From Odontocerum albicorne (Eukaryota > Arthropoda > Insecta > Trichoptera > Odontoceridae), in assembly GCA_949825065.1 (NCBI GenBank), contig OX463842.1, positions 31,590,582 to 31,654,581 on the forward strand: 64,000 bases of DNA. Direction: 5' to 3'. The notes below the pieces were generated by a model. The model was not told the DNA's origin and made no database searches. It saw nothing but the letters and a program-made list of their open reading frames with translations. Below are positions 34,007 through 45,474 of the stretch, in pieces. The number at the start of each line of letters is the position of its first letter. The first letter of the stretch is position 1. The translations under genes and the position numbers were made by a program.

Positions 34007-34653
34007 ATAAGTGTAATAACAAAGTAATTTGTTTTTAAATATCATATTTTCAAGGCAAAATCTGGATTCGTACGATTTTTTTTAATCAATGTTATTTTGG
34101 TATCTTTAATTGAAGAGCGATCAAAAATATCAGTGAATCAACAGCCTTTTAATATGTATTATAATTTTAATTATGTCAATCGTCTTACCAACTATATCAT
34201 CTCCGTGACATATTTGGTAAGACGCTTGACTTCCGCCCGGGAGTTTCGGGATCAATTCTTGATGGTATCCAAAAAAAGCGTCCTAGCCTGGTAAAACAGT
34301 TTCTCAGGTTACTATACTCGCACGTGCCGAGTATGTGTGCGAGTATTGTTGTTTCTTGATAAGCGATAGTATTATGGCGTGTTCTCACGGTTCAAGTTTA
34401 GTTGACCGATAAAAGTTGATCAACAAAAGTTGAATGAAATTTGACGTGAGAACCTTTGTTTTAATAAAGTTGATCAACTTTTTAGTTGATCAACTAAAAG
34501 TTGACCCAGTCAAACTTTATCGTTCAAGTGTCGCCATTTGCTTTCAAGTTGAAACTATTCAGTTAATTAAAAATGGCGTCGAAAGCAGTTGTGTGAAGTT
34601 GTGCAGACAATAACTATTTTGTTAAAAGAAGAACTAAAAACAATTTTATTTAA

Positions 34654-36776
34654 CATGAGCAAAAATCGTAAGAAACGTCGTTTTGAAAATAACATTTATA
34701 ATTCCAACATTGAGTATTTTAAAGCATTTTATAGAGATGATAATATTTATATGTTATGTTTTTGACTGTATTATGTTTATCCCACCTTTAAAAAGCTAAC
34801 ATATTTTAATTATTTGTCTAAATTTCACATATTTAAAAAGTAAGGGGGCATGACATTTTTTATTATACTATTTTTTAGATGTATCTGAGGCCGAGCAGAT
34901 GTCAGGAATGAACCAACAAGCTGATGATAATAAGGAAAATGAAGGTCAAGAGGTCAAGAAAACTAAGAAAATGTTAAGACGTCCAGCTACGTGGAAAATT
35001 AATCAACGTAAAAGATTACGAAACTGTGGCCAAGAGTATGTCACCAAGAAAGCAAATGTTGTGATTAAAAAAATATTTATAAACAAAGATTGCAAATGCA
35101 TAAAAAATGCATTGAAAAAATAAAAGAAGACGAGAGGAAACAAAATTTTAATTCATTTTGGAAATTAGGTGATTATGGTATTCAAAATTCATTTATTTTC
35201 GGCCTGGTCCAATCTAAACTAGTACACCGCACCGCACCGCAAACGTCCCGCGGATAACTCACGTTAAGGGAAAACACTTTCATTTTCTTACTTTTTGAAA
35301 TTGGAAGATAAAAGTGTCGAAGTACGCAAAACGTTTTTCTTAAATACGTTTCAAATAAGCGATGGCAGGCTATAAATATGTATTTCCGAGAAAAAATGTT
35401 CAGGAAACTGTTGACGAACGCGGAAAAACTTCCACCAGAAAACTAGATGATTCCGATATAATTGCACATATTAATTCCTTTCCAGCCTACCAAAGCCATT
35501 ACTCCAGAGTACAGAATTCGAACAGAAACCACTTGAATCCGGCATTGACTCTCCGCAAAATGTACGATTTGTATAAGGGACAATACGAAGAAAATGGAAT
35601 CGAACCGAAAAATTCAAATATTATTATCATATTTTTAATAGAAAGTTTAACCCAAGTTTCAAATTACCTAACCGAGATACTCATCATTTGTGTGATGGAT
35701 TAGAAATGAAAATGAAAGTAGAGGTAAATCCGGAGTTGAAGAATGTTACGAGTATCATAAATGAAAAACATCTACATTTGCGGAAGGCAGGACAAGCTAA
35801 CATAGAGAATGTTTGAAAATGGATTATAAAAATGAAATAACTCAAAGTTACGTTATTACTTTCGATCTCCAAAAAGCTCTTCCATTCCCAAAGCTCACAA
35901 CACCTATTACATATTACAAACGAAATCTTTATATTTACAACTTTGGCATTCATTGTTTTAATAATGGAGTGGGACATATGTATACTTGGGGTGAAACAGA
36001 AGGTGGGCGTGAATCTCAAGATATTGCGTCAGTGTTAATAAAACAAATAAAGAAAATGCTTCGTCTAACAAACACATTATTATGTATTCGGATTCATGCA
36101 CTGGACAAAATAGAAATATAAAACTTACTTTATCATTAATGAAGTTACTTCGGGATACTAACATTGCCATAGAAACTATTGATCACAATTTTTTACTTCC
36201 TGGGCACTATTCCTTGCCCAATGATGCGGAGTTCGGGATTATCGAAAAATCAAGCCGCAGTCATAATTATATTTTTGGGCCAGTATTTACTGGATATAAA
36301 TCATAAAAAATGCAAAACGAAAACTGCCCAAGTTTAAAGTGGTAGAAGTACACAGAACTGAATTTCTACCTACAAAAAATCTGGAGGATTCTGTTACAAA
36401 TAGAAAAAAAAACAGTTTGTGGTTATGATTTTAATTGGCTAAAAATACGATGGCTTCGATATGAGACGTCGTCTCCCATGATTTTTAAATTTAAGGAAAC
36501 TTTCAATACAGAGGTAGATTTTTTTCAGTGAATTTAGGCATAAGAGGTTCCGGAAGACGATTCGATGTTCTATCAAATGTTCACCAAAATTTATTATACA
36601 ATTCCAGAAGATCCATTTCTTCTTCCAAAAAAAGGTATATGATGAATTTACTATCGTTCATCCCACCTAATTTTGCTAATTTTTATAAAAATCTACCTAC
36701 TGAACTAGCAACACGTTCATTTATGTCAGAAATCAAGGATAGAGATTCTGATGATGAGATAATATACGATTTATAA
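34654..36776 (+). pseudogene. Transposase-like protein (DUF7869-type), near full length, frameshifted
   Basis: A first segment at 34654 (basic, RKKRRFE) may be exon 1. After ATTTTTTAG at 34878, coding resumes with WKINQRKRLRNCGQEYV and a CKC motif. It then continues in shifting frames: NFNSFWKLGDYG, KTFFLNTFQISDGRL, GKTSTRKLDDSDI, FNPSFKLPNRDTHHLCD, VITFDLQKALPFPKL, NLYIYNFGIH, YTWGETEGGRESQDI, YSDSCTGQNRN, IDHNFLLPGHYSLPNDAEFG, KINWLKIRWLRYE-like, and a C-terminal RYMMNLLSFIPPNFANFY. At least five frameshifts or stops occur. From memory, this order matches a widespread arthropod family with an RNase-H-like core (DUF7869). The Asp in SDSC and in NDAEFG are candidate catalytic residues. The name of the transposon superfamily is uncertain. 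Confidence 0.7.
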
Positions 36777-37159
36777 TGCTCCAATAAAATTTTTGTATTA
36801 GTTTCAGATAAAATCATACCACAATGCTTTGTCATGTTTTTGTTAACATATATATTTACACTTTTTTTCAGAATAATAGTCAAGTATCTCCATTTATTCA
36901 CACGATTTAAAATGTTTTTGTACTTAATAAAAACTTTTATTTTCTCTTAATTATTACGTTCCAATATTGTGAAATAATTATATTTTTAAAATAAAACTGC
37001 TTCTAAAATGATAGCAATGGTATTTATTTAATCTAAGCAAATTTTACAAAATCTTATTTTTCTCAAAACTCCTTTACCTGGATATACACGACTATTGTTG
37101 TATATGTTAGAGATACAAAAGAGTGTGAGAACTGCGTAATTTTTTAGCAAAACAAAACA

Positions 37160-37390
37160 CTCACGAAGGGAACACGTGCAAATATAAAAAAGTGCGGAAA
37201 GGAAGTTTGAGGTGGGTGGGATATATCCCGGTCGTTACCTTTTAAAAAGATACCTGCAGGTATAAAAAAAGTGCGGTGAGGAAGTTTGAGGTGTGAATCG
37301 GGCATCTGGCGAGTTGTTGGTATCATTGTTGACTTTTTTTTTCAGCTTCTATAATTGATTGTTGACTTTTTTTCAGCTTCTATAATTATA
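37160..37390. repeat. Short direct repeats near the right end of the transposon
   Basis: AAAAAAGTGCGG...GGAAGTTTGAGGTG occurs at about 37184-37213 and again at about 37264-37295. ATTGTTGACTTTTTTT..CAGCTTCTATAATT is duplicated in tandem at 37324-37388. CGGGCATCTGGCGAGTTGTTG (about 37300) returns inverted at about 37767-37787. Confidence 0.7.
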
Positions 37391-38092
37391 AAAATGGAAT
37401 CTTCCACGCAAACAGTGGTGCCATAATACTGCACTGACGAAAATGAAATGCAAATGCAATTCTAGCAAATGACGAATGACTCATAACTTGAACGATAAAG
37501 TTTGACTGGGTCAATCTTTTTAAAAAGTTGATCAAGTCTATCGAAACAAAAGTTCTAACTAGAGATTGCATTCAACTTTTGTCGGTCAACTTTTATCGGT
37601 CAACTAAACTTGAACCGTGAGAACGGGCCCAAAACGTGTGAACATGTGAATTCAAGTTGAACGGACCGATTAAAGTTGATCAACAAAAGTTGAATGAAAT
37701 TTGTAGTGAGAACCTTTGTTTTAATAGAGTCGATCAACTTTTTATATCGTTCAAGTTATGAGTCATCAACAACTCGCCGGATGCCCGCTGAGTTTATCGA
37801 TTTATCGTATTCAACTTTTGTCGATCAACTTTAATCGGTCAACTAAACTTGAACCGTGTGAACAAAAACTGATTCAAGTCGTCTCGATCAACTTTAATCG
37901 GTCAACTAAACTTGAACCGTGAGAACGGGCCTTTATAAACACGTGAAATAACGAATCGTAAGTTTTGTATCTACTCCAATAGTTCTAAGCCCGAAGTCTT
38001 GATTAATGGGGTCGAACACAGTATTGGTTTCAAGCCACGCATTCAATAGTCCGAATCATTAGTTCTTTAATCTGGACGGGTATCATACTTAA

Positions 38093-38929
38093 GAAAAAAT
38101 AATTTTAATAATTATTTTGAAGATACGAATTAACAAAAGGTCAATAAAGACATTCTTGCTGGGTGGGTTGAGGTTCTGAAAATTACTTAAGAAAGCGTTT
38201 ATTTATAACTTTTTATATGACCAAACTCGTCTATTGTATACCGTCCTTCAATACTCGTACTCCATGAGCGGAGGAACTCAGGTCGGGGTTCGAACCGATG
38301 CCATTCTGAAGATGAGCGTAAATCAAATTAACGTGTAAATATTAACGCATAAATTGCATTACATTTGCATTGGCATTCAAGGGGGGTCATTAAGATAAGC
38401 ATCTTCAGAAAACGATTCCTGAATATCGGGGCAATGTAAAATGAACATAGCAAAATTATTGTGAATAAACAAAGAAAGAAATCTGCAGTATATTTTTTCA
38501 AATAAACAAAGAATATCACTAAGACTTCTTTAACAATGTGTTACAAAGTAAGAAGGAAACATTAAGAAATCTGTAAGAGGTTTTTGTGTTATTTATTTCT
38601 TTTCTCACCGTTAAAATGTTTCATAAAAACACAAAAAAAACTATAATAACCTATAACACGGGTTAGTTATAAAAAATGTACTATTCAGAACGTTGAAATT
38701 ATATTGTGATCAAATACCGATTAAAAGCGTTTTGTTTATTTTGAATTTATAAAATATAGATGACTTGTGTGACTAAATAAATTCTGATGTAATGATTTCT
38801 CAAAGTACACGTATGTTTTATGTTGGGATTCCAACAACGAATCACAAGTCTACTAACAGAACACAACTATTTGCACAGGTACAGATAGATTTGATGTTTT
38901 GGTAGATTTCTAGATATATAATCATATAC
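38093..38929. other. Intronic sequence, nothing recognised
   Basis: AT-rich, no motif or element end recognised. Confidence 0.4.
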
Positions 38930-39770
38930 TATCACGCCATATCCCTGCCGGCGAAGGCAGAAAGGACATAGCGCCAGACTTTCCTATCTCGACACACATC
39001 CTTAGTCTGTTCTACATCCATACTCATACAACTTCTACGATTTCTCTGATCTACTTTTTCTTTCATTCAAAATATCATTAACTTGATCCAACCATACTTT
39101 TCTTGGCCTTTCTGTGACACACTTTCACTCACATTTGGACTGCAAACATATTTGTTTTGTTAGTCTTTCTTCATTCATTCTTTCCACATGTCCAAACTCT
39201 GTCAAAGTGTTCTTCATCTAACTTAATACATCATCCTTAACTTCACATTCATCCCTTATCATTGCATTACGTATTCTGTCATATATTATCATTCCATATA
39301 TTATATTCTTCATAGTGCACGCATTTCTACAGTTTTTTTACTACCACCCATCAAAGTTGGTGCTAAAATACTGTATGAACTATCATCTTAGAGATTTGAA
39401 TACTGTCTGGTTCGAATATTTGACTGCCCCGTTTACTTTGTCTCCTATACACCGTTTGATTCTTTCTTAAAACTTCCGTTATCTGAGAAAATAATACCCA
39501 AATAAAATAATTCTAGAATTTGTCGCATTTACTTTTCCTTTACACCCATATGTCGCATTTACTTTTTCTTTCGTACTTATCTATCACCATTACTTTGGAT
39601 TTCACAACATAAATTCTCAGATCTTTCTCTTTAGATCTCTAAAATAATTTACTTTCGTACTATTAAACTCTGCTACTCAACTTAAGTCTTCGAATATACC
39701 ACCATGCCATCAGTATACAGCTATCCGAATTCCCATTCGCCATTGTATGCCGCCCATCAGATTTCTAGAC
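38930..39770 (-). pseudogene. LINE 3' region: end of RT and C-terminal tail (minus strand)
   Basis: From 39770 downward the minus strand gives an RT-end segment (IAVYTDGMVVYSKT), then IKRCIGDKVNGAVK (about 39460-39420), RIRNAMIRDEC near 39280, FGHVERMNEERLTKQI near 39190, PRKVWLDQVND near 39090, and a terminal FAGRDMA. It is the best-preserved copy in the window of the LINE family also seen at 11200, 12780 and 43020, but it still carries stops. Confidence 0.75.
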
Positions 39771-39954
39771 TTAGGATTATAAATTCAATGGTTCTAAAAT
39801 AACACTCAAATATATTGTATATTTTTAAGACCTCTGTGGAATTAATTGGATTGGTATCTATTTTACGTATATAGTACTGAGGTTAAATATATATTATTTT
39901 ATATCTTAGCATACGTCCCTAAACTGGTTGAAAGTGATAAAACTTAAATATGCT

Positions 39955-40230
39955 TATGTATTCTCCCTTCTATATTACGTCCGTGTGTGTCCCTTTCAAT
40001 CCCCTTTAAATCTCATACTGTGTCGCGCTACTCTCTAGCAGAGATTGCCTACTTTAGTTCCCTTCTCTTCATTTTCCCGCCGTATTTTACTGTTCATGCA
40101 GTTAGACTCTGGAATCTGCTACCAGCTAATATAAGACTCGCACTCACTTAAAAAGTGAATTAAAAACATTGAATGTCACTTTAATGACATAGCATGTTTT
40201 TTCTCAATTTCTATCATTCTTCTTTCCAAT
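39955..40230 (+). pseudogene. LINE RT C-terminus of a second type (plus strand)
   Basis: Plus-strand frames give SLSIPFKSHTVSRYS and then FTVHAVRLWNLLPANIRLA (about 40090-40145). The 'R-LWN-LP--IR' block is characteristic of the C-terminus of CR1/L2/Jockey-like elements. It is followed by an LKRH-like remnant and a T-rich stretch. No YADD box is nearby, so it is 5' truncated. Confidence 0.55.
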
Positions 40231-40547
40231 TCCTCATTCATTTTTCTGGTTCTTGTTAAAAATGTTTTTTGTTGTTTGTGTTTTATTTTTTTTGTTACTA
40301 TATTATTACATTATTATTTTTTTAATAGATCAACAATCAAAATACTCTACCCTTAACTCAAGACTTTGTAAATCAATTGTTCATTTTGTTGGTAGAGATC
40401 AGCACTTGGGAATGAATCCACCATATTGCACACTAAATAATGAAATATGAAATAAATAAATTACACTACGAAGACAAACATGGCTGGAAAAATTTAATTT
40501 AACTGTAAATAATTAATTATAATTTTTCAAGAAAATAAATGCCTTAC

Positions 40548-40691
40548 CAGTCTTCCCCACTCCTCCCTGTCCCAAGACCATGACTTTTATAGCCTTGGGC
40601 CTCGTTCCAAGACCAAGTTTCGCCAGCGAGGATTTTGGAGATGCTGTGTTCATATCACGAATCTACACGATCTCAATAATTACGAGATGTG
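40548..40691 (-). CDS. Ras-like small GTPase (RERG/RASL type), first coding exon
   Basis: The exon runs on the minus strand from 40691 (acceptor TTTTTTTCAG just above) through 38 bp of 5' UTR to the ATG at 40653-40651, and ends with donor G|GTAAGG below 40548. It encodes a 22-residue lead (MNTASPKSSLAKLGLGTRPK) and then IKVMVLGQGGVGKT, the G1/P-loop GxGGVGKT (residues 28-35) that binds GTP phosphates. The coding part is 106 bp, so the exon ends in phase 1 and joins the exon at 9199-9335 to restore GKTAMVVRF. The spliced 5' UTR means at least one more upstream exon and the promoter lie at higher coordinates; I could not identify them. The coding sequence is intact and less AT-rich than its surroundings. 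The intron to exon 2 is about 31.2 kb. Confidence 0.9.
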
Positions 40692-41514
40692 CTGAAAAAA
40701 AGATATAACTTAGTAAGTTACTGAAAAATCGTTCAAATAATTTAATAGTAAAATGCAACACTCTTTAAAGTGTAAGATTAAGTGTTTAGTTAAGAAAACA
40801 ATAAAACACTTACTATTAAACTCTGTTAGATCAAATCAACGTATTTTAATACTAACGTGGATTTGAGATTTTGCATTTCAAATTTCTTTTGTATTTGAAT
40901 AATGTTTATTTCTTTAGAGTTTGTGTTAAAAAAAATATAGTTTGTTTTAAGCAGCAAGAGTAATTGCTGAAAAAATATAAGGCAGTTTGGAAAAAAAATT
41001 GTTGTTAATAATAAACCATTATGCAAATTAACAACCAACCATTAAAAATGTTAATCCAGGTTGAACCAAAAAAAAAACGTAAAATCCCTCGCAACGTATT
41101 ACAATATTTCAAAAGACAAATATATAATATTGGGAGTAATTTTAGCAGCTGGTACTGTGTCATAAAATGTATTTATTTGGATAACTTGATGATAAAACTC
41201 AATATTATTTCGAAATTAATAAGATGCCGTAATCTATTCAAGTATAATTAATTGTATTCAAATACACACATGAGAAAAAAAAATTAAAATAGTTTTATTT
41301 TAAATATTTAACTAAATTTAAACCACAATTGCCTGTCGTACTTTAATATACGAGTGTATTTGTTTATTATACGCAATACTGCAATTATAATTTTAATCAT
41401 TTTAATATAGAGGGTGATTGCAGATTACAAATACCTAAAAATGTAAAAACACCTCCATGTTGTTGATATAGAGAACCCCTGCACTAGATACGACCTGTGA
41501 TGAAATGGTCTCAT
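40692..41514. other. 5' UTR intron sequence of the GTPase gene, nothing else recognised
   Basis: AT-rich. The minus-strand acceptor for exon 1 is at 40692-40702. No upstream exon could be identified. Confidence 0.4.
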
Positions 41515-42425
41515 TAATATAAAAAGGGTTCAAGTCTGGTTTACACATAAGGTCTCGAACATTTTTTCTATTTAGTTTGAAGAGATTGGCACATGACAAT
41601 AATCCCGCTAGATTATACTGTATACAAGGAAAATGAAATACAATAATTTTGTAATTTATGTTCACAGCAAAAATGTACTATTAAACAATACAGTTCCTAA
41701 ATTTGTAAAATTTACAATCTTGTGGTAAAATATTTCCAGAATTATTTGTTATTTATCTCGTGACTTACAACCGACGTATGTAGTAGTTGTAATTTTCACT
41801 TTAAACCTTTTTACATCTTTCTGGTTGGTTGAAAGTAATTGCCACATACCAATAAATCCGTTAGGTTGCACAGTTTACAACTAAATTAATTATTATATTT
41901 CCAACTCAGTTAAGTTCAATACTTATGAAAATCTTCAATTGATTGACAATGATATAAACACTTGTTTCGCAATGTTGTACCACTTCAAGAGATACTAAGA
42001 TTATTTATAAATATTTATGAACCAAGATGATTATTTATAAATATTTATGAACCAACCAACTGGTTAACAAAATTCCGATAGAGTTTTGAGTCTATTTTCT
42101 CACTCTTGCAATCAGAACTTATTCGTACATTATACTTACTATTTTACAATAACTTCTACACTTGATCATGCACCTGAAATTAGCTAATGTTACGGAATTT
42201 AAAGAAATCAAATAAATCTCCTCCATAGCATGGTAAGTAAAACATCTGTCTTACCAACCAGGGGCTGCGGAATTAATTAATGTCGGTTTATTATTGATTT
42301 ATAACCTTTGCGGTCTTGTTTTAACTGAAGGCCTTTTTATTTTCTGGCTGGTTGGAAGAGACTGCCGTATAGCAATTAGAAAGTCAGGTTGTATTATAAA
42401 CAACGAAGGAGTATAACAATGTATT
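41515..42425 (+). mobile_element. Three SINE family A remnants
   Basis: 41515-41650 is a body (AGTCTGGTTTACACATAAGG, GAAGAGATTGGCACATGACAAT, CCCGCTAGATTATACTGTATAC). 41795-41895 is another body (CACTTTAAACC, GGTTGGTTGAAAGTAATTGCC). 42210-42425 has a worn head (CCTCCATAGCATGGTAAG) and a body (CTGGTTGGAAGAGACTGCC). A 27-bp tandem duplication (ATTATTTATAAATATTTATG) sits between them at 41998-42052. Confidence 0.6.
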
Positions 42426-43019
42426 GTTATGCAAAATATTAAACAAAGGAAGAAATATGATTGTCATATCAGCTCTAAAATTGGTAAAGAAATGAAAATG
42501 AAACATTTATTTTAGAAATAGGCATGAACATTTGAAATGAGAATTTTAATACTTTTATTCCGGTACTTCATATTCGAGAATATTTAGAGCACATTCACAG
42601 GATTTCAGTAGCCAACAAAGGCTTCCCAAGGATCATTCTCTTACATTCAGGACAAGCTGAAGCTATTTTGAATTGGTTTTGGGTGTTATAACATCGGGGA
42701 AGCTATGCCCCTTCCTTATCGAGGTCTTTATTTAATTTGAATAGCGCCATAGAAAACTGAACATACAAATTAAATGCCTTTTGATTCAAATAAAATTAAA
42801 TTAATTTTTAAAACAAAGAAAACGGCTATAAATGATTTTCAAGAATTCATTTTTGTACGTTAATATATTATATAATTTTAATGTAAATATCTTCACCTTT
42901 TACATTTACATTACATTTTGCATTAATTTAATTTCTGGCACCATTTCAAGGTTAAATAATATTCACTTCAAAAGTCTATTTTTTTATGAAACATTTCTCA
43001 AATAATACACGAATACATT
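42426..43019. other. AT-rich, nothing recognised
   Basis: No TE end or coding block seen. Confidence 0.4.
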
Positions 43020-43450
43020 CCTTCACGCCATTTCCTATTGGGATTAGCAGAGAAGGTAGAGCGTTAACCGTGTCTATTTCGTTAATCTTCCTTCACTTTA
43101 TCCACATCCATAATGTTCAAATACAGCACCTTCTGTTCCTATTGCGCCTCTCCTTTCAAAATTTCATTCTCTTGGCTCAACTAAACTTTTCTCGGTCGTC
43201 CTAGACACTAATTTTCATTTATGCTTGCATTATAAATATTCAGTCAGTCTTTCGTCACATATCCGTTCAACATATTCAAACTTCTTCAATGTACCATTTT
43301 TCTCCCTACTTTATAATTTTTATTCTCACATTAATCCTTAATATTAAAATTTTCATACTGACATACATCAACACATCACATTTCTTATCAGAAGCAATCT
43401 CATTCAACTAACCACACAAGAGTTATGCAGATTTGTGCCAAATATATTTT
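43020..43450 (-). pseudogene. LINE C-terminal tail (minus strand)
   Basis: The same C-terminal block as 38930-39350: minus-strand 'FEYVERIC', 'GRPRKV(W)' near 43195, 'NEILKGEAQ' near 43150, then 'DVDKVKED'. It is strongly diverged with stops. Confidence 0.55.
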
Positions 43451-43619
43451 CTAAGGTTGAAAATGTATTTCAAACATACGCTTTGTAATCCTTAACTGTT
43501 TTTTAATAAAACATTAATATCACAATTTTGTAACTTGAGTAATATACGAGTACTTTACTCCAGTAGTGAATTGTTGAAAGGAGTTAATATTACTATGTAC
43601 ACCTCTGTGACGTAATATG

Positions 43620-43810
43620 TCGTTGACGATCTCCATGGCCTAGTTGGTAAGACGCTTGACTTCCACCTCGGGGTTTCGTGTTAAGCACATGTGTTCCCAT
43701 TTCACTTACTGTAGCATCGTCAACACAAGCAATGACGCACAGCGAGCTACGTGCCTACTCAAGTCGTTCTAAGCTAGAATACTTGATTTCTGGGACCGGA
43801 GACAATTTGT
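43620..43810 (+). mobile_element. SINE family B
   Basis: Clean tRNA-like head (CCATGGCCTAGTTGGTAAGACG, CTTGACTTCCACCTCGG, B box eroded to GTTTCGTGTTAAGC). The B body follows (AGCATCGTCAACACAAGCAATGACG, GTTCTAAGC). It ends near 43800 beside GGGACCGGAGACAATTTGTCTCCCGGGGAC, which itself contains a short inverted repeat (GGGAC..GGAGACAATTTGTCTCC). Confidence 0.7.
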
Positions 43811-44009
43811 CTCCCGGGGACGTTTTTTAATATTACCTAACAAACGATATGTTGACTGGTACCATACAAAAAAGAAGAATACGTAAGATTTCCTTAAATA
43901 TTAAGTACTAGAAACATTTGAAATTTTACACCGTAATTAATTTTTATTTATTTATTCATTCATTAACGGTCCAGTGTATTTTACAACAAGATTTAAGAAA
44001 TATATGTTT

Positions 44010-44160
44010 GTAATTTGTTTCATTAAACACTGTTTATTCCACGTTAAGTAACGATATAACCCTACAGGTTTCAAGGTTTTAACCTTATCATCAAGGGAGC
44101 ACAAACAAGACTCTTTAAACCTCCACAACGTTAATACCTTAACTATAAATAATATATTAC
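44010..44160 (-). mobile_element. Penelope-like terminal element (short copy)
   Basis: The minus strand reads CCTTAACTATAAATAATAT-side first, then CTTTAAACCTCCACAACG inverted, then TTGATGATAAGGTTAAAACC, TTGAAACC, AGGGTTATATCG and GGAATAAACAGTGTTTAATG. The order and sequence match 51775-51970 and the tail of 58130-58240. AAGGTT and AACCTT pair inside it. Confidence 0.65.
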
Positions 44161-45474
44161 GAAATATAAGTACAGTGCTTCATTCATTATAAAAGATAAA
44201 TATTAAAAAAAAAAACACTGAAACTATAATATTGAAACCAAATAAAAAGAAACATCACACTAAAATAATTCAAGTATGCAAATATTAATGTGAAGATTCT
44301 TAAAAAAATATATATATAAACAGTTATTAATATGGTACTGGACCACCCCAAGGCGGGTAGCCAGCACCACACCACTTCCAGCGTCACTTTTGACATTTAT
44401 GTGGAAAGGAAAGTATACTTGCACACAAACAAAATTATAATTAAAAAGACAATATATTAATAGTTTAAGCGCAATTAAATGTCGATATCGATCACATCAC
44501 AAGATGCTCAAATATAAAAAGAAATTATGATATAAGCGAACAAAAACAAAGTTTAAAGCTACTATGATCAAGGAATGCACCCAGCATTAACTTCAACAAG
44601 CGTCATTATAGACTTCCTGACACCCAATTAATTTTATATAGACAATTCACTAATCGTAATAGAGTTTATAAAAGTAAAAATTCAAAAATTCGGCAACAAT
44701 TCACAAAAAAATACCATTTACTAAATTCTTTCATCCGATTTATTTAATATTTCAATAGTTATGGAAACATTATTTTAAAAATGCTCCATTCAAAAGCGAA
44801 AAACCAGTATTATGTGTCTCTGGGATCCTTTATAAACTCATAATAATGAAATTATGATATGTGATGCGCTGTTGCATTAATTTTTATTTTGCTTGTTTCA
44901 ATTTTGAAAACATGCAGCTTCGACCCAGTTCAAAATAGCTTATGTGGCCTGTGGTACAAAATGAGTTTGACAGTCTGATTTATTGTCACGCTTCCTCTGA
45001 TGTTTGGGTAGTTAACTGGATTGTCACGAAACAATATTGATCTAGGATGATAAATCCAATATGGCTGGTTATGAATTATCCCGTGGTAATTTTTCTAAAC
45101 TGCTGTCTTTGCATAAACCCATTTCACATGTCATACGGTTGTATGATTTTTTTGTCGCCACTAATCTCTGATACATTATCCGGAGACACCGAATACCATA
45201 AAGAACCCAGCAGTTTTTATACTAACCCGGTAGGACTTATGATAAGACCAATGGAAACATATTTCTTGTGCAGTTCCCTTTTTCTTAAACTTCTTTTTGT
45301 GAAATAATAAGTGCTATTTTTATTAATACCAATAAGTGAATGGTCCATTGAGAAATAAACGTATGTATTTAAATACTCCTTTTTATATACTCGTAATAGG
45401 ATTGCGGTGGAATATTTTATATTTACTTTATTTTATACTAATGATTTTTTATACTTTATATATCTTTCTTTTAA
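44161..45474. other. AT-rich, no gene supported
   Basis: 44340-44400 on the minus strand (SKVTLEVVWCWLPALGW) looks like a LINE or UTR remnant but is not firm. An 86-codon ORF at 45047-45307 has no recognisable features. Confidence 0.35.

Larger units (their letters stand above)
34375..37932 (+). mobile_element. DNA transposon with DUF7869-like transposase and TTA target duplication
   Basis: It is flanked by TTA at 34372-34374 and 37933-37935. The termini read (T/A)GGC(G/C)(T/C)GTTCTCACGG, followed by TTCAAGTTTAGTTGACCGAT. The left subterminal region carries palindromes built on GTTGATCAAC (34410-34500). The right end is compound: terminus-like blocks at 37561-37630, 37641-37720 (inverted), 37790-37862 and 37885-37932, as if a short derivative inserted into or duplicated the end. 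The interior encodes one broken, otherwise near-complete protein. Confidence 0.75.
34190..38092 (+). mobile_element. SINE family B split by a DNA transposon
   Basis: 34190-34374 holds the tRNA-like head (CATATTTGGTAAGACGCTTGAC) and the first half of the B body (CCTGGTAAAAC, GTGCGAGTATTGTTG). The second half resumes at 37936 (AAACACGTGAAATAACGAATCG, CTACTCCAATAGTTCTAAG, ATAGTCCGAATCATTAG). Removing 34375-37935 joins AGTATTA to TAAACACG, with the same length as other B copies (AGTATTGTCAACACG). This reconstructs the empty site. Confidence 0.8.

Noticed and set aside
34375..37932. Assigning the split-SINE transposon to PIF/Harbinger because of its TTA duplication
   Set aside because: The encoded protein lacks all Harbinger landmarks and matches a different arthropod family, so superfamily is left open.
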